From: an uncultured Coriobacteriaceae bacterium
Lineage (GTDB): Bacteria; Actinomycetota; Coriobacteriia; Coriobacteriales; Atopobiaceae
Reading direction: 5' to 3'
Length of the DNA stretch: 38,235 nt
Assembly (NCBI GenBank): GCA_902791035.1
Contig: CADAUA010000017.1
Span: 1 to 38,235 of the forward strand
The notes beneath the pieces were generated by a model. It did not search any database. It was not told the DNA's origin and was given only the letters and a program-made list of their open reading frames with translations. A program made the position numbers and the translations under genes. Within the stretch, counting starts at the first letter, position 1. Every line of letters starts with the position of its first letter. Below are positions 34,194 through 38,235 of the stretch, in pieces.

Positions 34194-35375
34194 CTAGCGG
34201 TAGGACTCGGCGAGCTTGGCCCAGGCGGGCATGGAGTTGACGATGGTCTCGTGGCTCACGCAGTAGCCCACGCGCACCCAGCCGCCGCAGCCAAAGCTCG
34301 TGGACGGCACGGGCAGGAGCTCCAGGGCCTTGGCCCGCTGGAAGAAGGCCTCGCAGTCCGGCTCCAACGCCTTGACCCACAGGTAGAAGGCGCCATCCGG
34401 CTCCACGTACTCGTAGCCCAGCTTGCTGAGGCCCTCGGTGAGCGCCTTGCGGTTCTCGGCGTAGGCCTGCACGTCGCTCGGCACGTCCACGCAGTCCATG
34501 AGGACGCGCTGGAAGAGCGCCGGCGCGCACACGAAGCCCAGCTTGCGGGCAGCGCCCGCCACCGTGGGCACGAGCACGTCGTGCTCGGGGTTGGTGCCCG
34601 GCACCAGCACCCAGCCGATGCGCTCGCCCGGCAGGGAGAGCGCCTTGGAGTAGCTGTAGCACACGATGGTGCGGTCGTAGATCGAGGGCACCCAGGGGAT
34701 CGCCTTGCCATAGCTGATCTCGCGGTAGGGCTCGTCGGACACGAGGTAGACCTGGGTGCCCAAGGCCTCCTCGCGCTCGTGCAGGACCTCGGCCAGCGCG
34801 CGCAGGGTCTCCTCGGTGTAGACCACGCCCACCGGGTTGTTGGGGCTGTCGATCACGACGGCCTTGGTGTGCGGGGTGATGGCCGCGCGCACGGCCTCGG
34901 TGTCCACCTGGAAGGTCTTGTCGTCTGCCATGACCTCCACGCACGTGGCACCCGCGGTCTCGACCCACACGCGATACTCGGGGAAGTAGGGCGCGATCAC
35001 GATGATCTCGTCGCCGGGGTTGACGAGCGCGTTGAAGGTGATGGTAAGCGAGGCCGCGGCGCCGCAGCTAAGGTAGAGGTCGCCCGCCTCGTAGCTCGTG
35101 CCGTAGCGACGGTTGAGCGAGTCGGCCACGGCCTTGCGGGCTGCGGGCATGCCCGGACCCGGCGTGTAGCCATGGAGCTCAAGCGAGGGCAGGTCGAGCG
35201 CCCGCTCGATGGAGGCGCGCACCTCGGCCGGCGCCGGCACTGAGGGGTTGCCCAGCGAGAAGTCAAAGACGTTCTCTGCACCGATCTCCGCCTTGCGGCG
35301 GCTGCCATAGGCGGCGATCTCGCGGATGGAAGACTTGGACGAGCCGTATGCGTAGCTCTTCTCGTTGATGGACAT
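34194..35375 (-). CDS. pyridoxal-phosphate-dependent aminotransferase, class I/II
   Basis: The 393-residue protein is a fold-type I aminotransferase. SPNNPVGVVY carries the conserved Asn-Pro, YLVSDEPYREI the cofactor Asp and Tyr, and the Schiff-base lysine lies in CYSYSKALSLPGERIG; the C-terminal Arg is likely in GGWVRVGYCVS. The N-terminal LGNPSVPAP segment matches the aspartate/tyrosine-type group, but the amino acid substrate cannot be read. The ATG at 35375 has an AAGGAGG site. It is divergent from the nuclease gene. The stop codon touches REP copy 6. Confidence 0.92.
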   Translation of the reverse strand: MSINEKSYAYGSSKSSIREIAAYGSRRKAEIGAENVFDFSLGNPSVPAPAEVRASIERALDLPSLELHGYTPGPGMPAARKAVADSLNRRYGTSYEAGDLYLSCGAAASLTITFNALVNPGDEIIVIAPYFPEYRVWVETAGATCVEVMADDKTFQVDTEAVRAAITPHTKAVVIDSPNNPVGVVYTEETLRALAEVLHEREEALGTQVYLVSDEPYREISYGKAIPWVPSIYDRTIVCYSYSKALSLPGERIGWVLVPGTNPEHDVLVPTVAGAARKLGFVCAPALFQRVLMDCVDVPSDVQAYAENRKALTEGLSKLGYEYVEPDGAFYLWVKALEPDCEAFFQRAKALELLPVPSTSFGCGGWVRVGYCVSHETIVNSMPAWAKLAESYR

Positions 35376-35442
35376 GGGACCTCCTTGCGTCTGGGTGACC
35401 TTGTCATTGTACGCGCGACGAGCTTGCAGAGCCTATCATCTT

Positions 35443-35463
35443 CAGTTGGAACGCAATCAACTG
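35443..35463. promoter_or_regulatory. short inverted repeat between aminotransferase and nuclease genes
   Basis: CAGTTG and CAACTG are separated by 9 bp, 18 bp before the nuclease start and just downstream of a TATCAT hexamer (35434 region). It could be an operator or a leader hairpin for the nuclease gene. Confidence 0.3.
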
Positions 35464-35480
35464 CCGTTGTGGGAGGGTCG

Positions 35481-36476
35481 ATGCTGAGTTCGATACTTGT
35501 ATGCATCATCGCCTGCCTTGGAATCGCCTTCATTCTTGTCGTGTTTGTCGATAATGCTGCAGGGCGTCGACAGAGAGTTGCTGGACGGCGTGCCGCAGTG
35601 GCATGCCTCTTGCTCTCCATGGCACTCGTCTCTTGCTCGGCAATGGCAGCACGCTCTACGACACCAAGTTTGGCAAAGACCTCCGATCAGTCCACGCCTA
35701 CTTCCAACAACTTCAATCAGGACTTGGGCACAGATAAGAGCGGGGACAAGGGCGCGGCTCCCGATACGGACGCCAGGTCCGACAGCGTCGATGATTCCGC
35801 ACCTATGCCAGTGGAGCCGCAAGACAACAGTTTCGGCTCAGGCGTGCCATCAGAGTCGGCCGTCTATACCGCCTGGTCGGAGGTCGAGAGCCCCAATTAC
35901 GTGCGATTGGTGGGCGACGCGCAGATTGCGAGTCCGGTCGAGCCCGGACAGGTCATCTATTCCGAGCCTGACGCGCTGGGCCGCACGCAGCAAGTCCGCG
36001 CATGCATCACACGTCAGATGATGGACGAGGGAGAGGCTCGCAAGCGGGGCGAGATGCCCAACCCTGCCGGCTGGCCCGCACAGAACTTCGAGGCAGACAT
36101 CGCCCTTCCCACCGGCAGGACCTATCATGGCTGGTTCTGGAACCGCTGCCACCTGCTCGCGAAGTCCTTGGGCGGTAGCGAGGATGTCCGGAACCTGGTC
36201 ACAGGTACTCGCATGCTCAACGTGGGCGCAAATGATGGTCAGGGCGGCATGGACATGTTCGAGACGGCTATCCGCAGCTGGCTGGGCTACTACCCGGACG
36301 TCACGGTCCAATACGTTGCCACCCCGATCTATGAGGGCGACGAGCTCATCTGCCGCTCTGTCATGGTGGACGTACTCTCCTCAGACGGCGCGCTCAACGA
36401 GCGCCTGGAGGTCTACAACGCCGCCAAGGGCTACCGGATCGACTACTCGACGGGCAGCGTGATGGCGCAGGAGTAG
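35481..36476 (+). CDS. EndA/NucA-like DNA/RNA non-specific endonuclease, membrane-anchored
   Basis: The 331-residue protein has a hydrophobic N-terminal helix (about 3-23), a basic loop and a second hydrophobic segment ending MALVSC (about 38-52), which resembles a lipobox. A Ser/Thr/Asp-rich linker (about 58-125) leads to the nuclease domain. The catalytic region is WNRCHLLAKSLGG (His224), followed by NLVTGTRMLNVGANDGQGGM, both characteristic of streptococcal EndA and Lactobacillus homologues. The usual DRGH or NRSH motif is NRCH here. An extracellular role in DNA degradation or uptake is inferred. The start at 35481 follows GGGAGGG. It converges on the Uma2 gene. Confidence 0.88.
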   Translation: MLSSILVCIIACLGIAFILVVFVDNAAGRRQRVAGRRAAVACLLLSMALVSCSAMAARSTTPSLAKTSDQSTPTSNNFNQDLGTDKSGDKGAAPDTDARSDSVDDSAPMPVEPQDNSFGSGVPSESAVYTAWSEVESPNYVRLVGDAQIASPVEPGQVIYSEPDALGRTQQVRACITRQMMDEGEARKRGEMPNPAGWPAQNFEADIALPTGRTYHGWFWNRCHLLAKSLGGSEDVRNLVTGTRMLNVGANDGQGGMDMFETAIRSWLGYYPDVTVQYVATPIYEGDELICRSVMVDVLSSDGALNERLEVYNAAKGYRIDYSTGSVMAQE

Positions 36477-36493
36477 CCTCGCACCCGCGGCCC

Positions 36494-37018
36494 CTATGTC
36501 AGGTCTGCCATCACGACTTGGAAGCCTGGGCAGATGCCTGACTCCACGGGCACGTCAAAGGGCAGGATCTGGGGCGCGGCGTCCTCCTCATAGCGGTAGG
36601 CCGTCGTGCGCCCGCGCTCGGGATCCACGATCCAGTACTCCCGCACGCCCGCCTCGCTGTAGAGCGCGTTCTTGACCGCGTAATCCATGTGCCGGCTGGA
36701 GGGGCTCACGACCTCCACCACAAGGTCTGGCGCTCCCTCGCACCCGCGGTCGGACAGTTTGCCCTTATCGCAGACAACGAGGACGTCTGGCTCCACGAAC
36801 GTGGAGTCGTCGGCATTCAAGTTCACGGCAAAGGGCGATACGATCGCCGCACAAGATAGCTTCTTGGTATCTATGTAGTCGCTGACGACGCGATACAGTC
36901 CCCCTACCAGCCTCTGATGCGTCCAAGTAGGCGATGCCATGTCGTAGAGCTCGCCTCCTATGAGCTCCGCGCGCTGGCCGTCCGGCAGGTTCCAGTAGTC
37001 CTCAGCGGTGTAAGTCAT
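36494..37018 (-). CDS. Uma2-family (DUF820) PD-(D/E)XK nuclease-fold protein
   Basis: The 174-residue protein shows the Uma2 pattern: MTYTAEDYWNLPDGQRAELIGGE, then ASPTWTHQRLVGGL, VEPDVLVVCD, DLVVEVVSPSS, KNALYSEAGVREYWIVDPE. The Asp in EPDVLVV and the Glu in VVEVVSPSS are the expected PD-(D/E)XK residues. Members are abundant in some bacteria and have no settled function; mobile-element links are common. I chose ATG 37018 (AAGG site 8 bp upstream); ATG 37072 is possible, while anything above about 37112 would precede the transcription start. The promoter contains a LexA-type box (37124-37137), suggesting SOS control. Confidence 0.88.
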   Translation of the reverse strand: MTYTAEDYWNLPDGQRAELIGGELYDMASPTWTHQRLVGGLYRVVSDYIDTKKLSCAAIVSPFAVNLNADDSTFVEPDVLVVCDKGKLSDRGCEGAPDLVVEVVSPSSRHMDYAVKNALYSEAGVREYWIVDPERGRTTAYRYEEDAAPQILPFDVPVESGICPGFQVVMADLT

Positions 37019-37118
37019 GTCATCAACCTTCAACGCGCTCGTTCCCGCCCATGCGAAGTTCGCCGCCCTCATCGTACCATGCCCCCATCCATGTCGGAGA
37101 TTCTCGTCGCATGGCACC

Positions 37119-37146
37119 AGTATAGAACGCTCGTTCTTGTTGTCAA
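37119..37146 (-). promoter_or_regulatory. sigma-70 promoter of the Uma2 gene with an embedded LexA-type box
   Basis: On the minus strand TTGACA (37146-37141), a 16-bp spacer and TATACT (37124-37119) form a near-consensus promoter. The spacer begins four bases after the -35 with the palindrome GAAC-GAGC-GTTC (37136-37125), extended by one more pair to AGAAC/GTTCT. This fits the Gram-positive SOS box GAAC-N4-GTTC. Repressor binding would block both promoter elements. Confidence 0.75.
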
Positions 37147-37199
37147 GTACATTTGTTCGTAATTCTCAGGCATCTCCAGCTTGGCTGCCCCCGGCATAC

Positions 37200-37230
37200 A
37201 AAAAAAAGGACCGGAGACAACTGCCTCCGG
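37200..37230 (-). terminator. intrinsic terminator of the split tRNA-Pro gene
   Basis: CCGGAG and CTCCGG pair around an 8-nt loop and are followed on the minus strand by TCC and eight T. It lies 15 bp beyond the tRNA CCA end. It is the strongest intrinsic terminator in the window. Confidence 0.9.
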
Positions 37231-37244
37231 CCCCTGCACCTTCG

Positions 37245-37289
37245 TGGTCGGGTTGACTGGATTTGAACCAGCGACCTCTCGGTCCCGAA
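37245..37289 (-). tRNA. 3' part of a tRNA-Pro(CGG) gene, attachment site of the adjacent element
   Basis: On the minus strand the sequence runs from an anticodon loop TTCGGGA (anticodon CGG) through the 3' anticodon strand CCGAG, a variable loop, a T-arm GCTGG-TTCAAAT-CCAGT, the acceptor strand CAACCCG, A and CCA. No 5' half (acceptor CGGGTTG, D-arm) precedes it; the sequence loses tRNA character exactly at the anticodon loop. This is the displaced 3' segment expected when a tyrosine integrase uses the anticodon loop as crossover site. The intact gene should lie at the far end of the element. Confidence 0.8.
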
Positions 37290-37417
37290 AAAGTTCCAGC
37301 GCTCAAAGATAGGCTTTACCGTTCTGGCCGTCAAGTCTCTTTTCGGTATTTGACCTGCGGTTTTGTCAACAAGGAACGATTCCGTCAAGTATTGTCGCTT
37401 CCATCAACGGAAGGACG

Positions 37418-37461
37418 TTTGTGGCCAGTTTGTGGCCAATCGGAGCCGGGTTTTGTGGCCA
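37418..37461 (+). repeat. three direct repeats between the attachment site and integrase gene
   Basis: TTTGTGGCCA occurs at 37418-37427, 37429-37438 and 37452-37461. A second repeat, ACGGAAGGAC, occurs at 37407-37416 and 37481-37490, the latter forming the integrase ribosome site. They are candidates for integrase arm-type or excisionase binding sites. Otherwise 37290-37497 holds no gene that I can see. Confidence 0.65.
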
Positions 37462-37497
37462 CTCCCGAACGCCCAAGTCGACGGAAGGACATAGCCT

Positions 37498-38235
37498 ATG
37501 AAGCCGATGAAGTACTCGAACCCCTCCGTGAGAGACCGTGGGGGCGGACACTGGCAGGCACGCTTCAGGTACAAGGAGGGGGACAAGTGGAGGACCCTCT
37601 CCAGGAACTTCGAGGCGACGTCGAAGAGGGACGCGAACAAGAAGGCGGCCCAGCTCCACAGACAACTCGAGGAGGAGGCGGAGCTCGCCAAGTTCCGAGT
37701 GCTGCTCGTCATGGACGAGGACGAGGCCGTCTTGGAGAGGTTCCTCGAGAAGTACATCTCCGGGATAGAGGGGTCGGGGCAGATCGAGAGGACGACCGCG
37801 GCGGGGTACCGCTCCTCGGCGGCCCACATCTGCAGGTACCTCGGCGACGTCAGGATCGACGACATCACCGCCGACATGATCGTCTCGATGCAGAGGAGGC
37901 TCCTCACCGAGGACGGCCTGTGCCCGGACTCCGTGGCCAAGGACCACCGGCTGCTCAAGCAGGCCCTGTCCTACGCCGTGGAGACCGGGGCGCTCGCCAA
38001 GAGCCCGTTCACGAAGTCGCTCAAGGCCCCGAAGAGGCGCCGCCGAGAGCCCAACGCCCTCGACGACTCCGAGCGCCAGAGGCTGCTCGCCGCACTCGAC
38101 ACCATGGTCGACAGCGAGCTCACGATCGCGGTGAGGCTCGGGCTCTCCGCCGGCCTCAGGCGCGAGGAGATATGCGGGCTCAGGTGGCGCGACATCGACT
38201 TCAAGAGGGACCTCATCCTCGTCAGGAACGCGGTC
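37498..38235 (+). CDS. int: tyrosine recombinase/integrase, cut by the window end
   Basis: An open frame of 246 codons runs off the right edge without a stop. The N-terminal part (about 10-75) resembles an arm-binding AP2-like domain with GGGHWQARFRYKEGDKWRTLS. A core-binding SAM-like domain follows (about 95-180; YRSSAAHICRYLGDVRIDDIT, DSVAKDHRLLKQALSYAVETGAL). The catalytic domain begins PNALDDSERQRLL and includes the first active-site arginine in LSAGLRREEICGLRWRDID. The remaining His-x-x-Arg and Tyr are outside the window. Arginine is mostly encoded by AGG, unlike the CGC-rich neighbours, which fits horizontal arrival. It lies beside a split tRNA-Pro gene and reads into the element. Confidence 0.93.
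   Translation, partial: MKPMKYSNPSVRDRGGGHWQARFRYKEGDKWRTLSRNFEATSKRDANKKAAQLHRQLEEEAELAKFRVLLVMDEDEAVLERFLEKYISGIEGSGQIERTTAAGYRSSAAHICRYLGDVRIDDITADMIVSMQRRLLTEDGLCPDSVAKDHRLLKQALSYAVETGALAKSPFTKSLKAPKRRRREPNALDDSERQRLLAALDTMVDSELTIAVRLGLSAGLRREEICGLRWRDIDFKRDLILVRNAV

Noticed and set aside
33402..35243. 613-codon plus-strand open frame across the PHP and aminotransferase genes
   Set aside because: It is antisense to two conserved genes and to a REP copy, and its product is repetitive Leu/Gly/His sequence without any domain.
37245..37289. intact tRNA-Pro gene
   Set aside because: No 5' acceptor strand, D-arm or 5' anticodon strand is found upstream; only the 3' part from the anticodon loop is present.

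Overview
The window is GC-rich chromosomal DNA, densely coding and almost wholly on the minus strand. Gene content suggests an anaerobic or facultative actinobacterium of the Coriobacteriia type (Olsenella/Atopobium/Collinsella relatives). The grounds are a Gram-positive LCP protein, an F-type ATPase operon, a glycyl radical enzyme cassette and a fused FeoA-FeoB. The placement is inferred from gene content and composition; no taxonomic search was possible.

Layout. 1-6118: an envelope-precursor group (phosphohexomutase, galU, a DtxR/MntR-type repressor, an LCP ligase, murA) lies downstream of atpC. 5687-12748: a complete atpI-B-E-F-H-A-G-D-C operon. 13034-18693: upp, glyA, rpiB, tsaC, prmC, prfA. 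The run rpmE-prfA-prmC-tsaC-rpiB-glyA-upp-atp-murA is a well-known Gram-positive order. Here rpmE (25255-25689) is separated from prfA by a trigger-factor-like gene and a PflD/PflC/fructose-6-phosphate aldolase cassette with a divergent DeoR-type regulator (18881-25086). 25880-29864: coaX, a degenerate biotin-ligase-like gene, a FolP-FolK fusion and a sirtuin. 30006-37018: feoAB, a REP-associated tyrosine transposase (RAYT), a PHP hydrolase, an aminotransferase, a secreted-type nuclease and a Uma2 protein. 37245-38235: the 3' part of a tRNA-Pro(CGG) gene, its terminator and the start of a tyrosine integrase, which mark the left edge of an integrated element running out of the window.

The most unusual signal is a set of short palindromes. 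Six copies of a 31-nt palindrome (arms TGTCACARAAGTG and CACTTYTGTGACA) sit at gene ends. Two of them bracket the RAYT gene at 32581-33336. Four copies form an oriented 44-bp unit that adds ATCA-N7-AA on one side. Copies abut stop codons, and one supplies the last codons of both the RAYT gene and the convergent PHP gene. A related 29-nt palindrome occurs twice, once inside the prmC reading frame. A third, GC-rich family built on GGGGTACTCCCC has five members, four of them in tandem pairs. Together they look like a resident REP/RAYT system shaping gene 3' ends.

Regulation visible in sequence: paired heptamers (ATTGTTT/ATCGTTT type) spaced exactly 10 bp precede the aldolase, the glycyl radical enzyme and the DeoR gene, and define a likely local regulon. 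The Uma2 promoter has TTGACA and TATACT with a GAAC-N4-GTTC LexA-type box filling the spacer.
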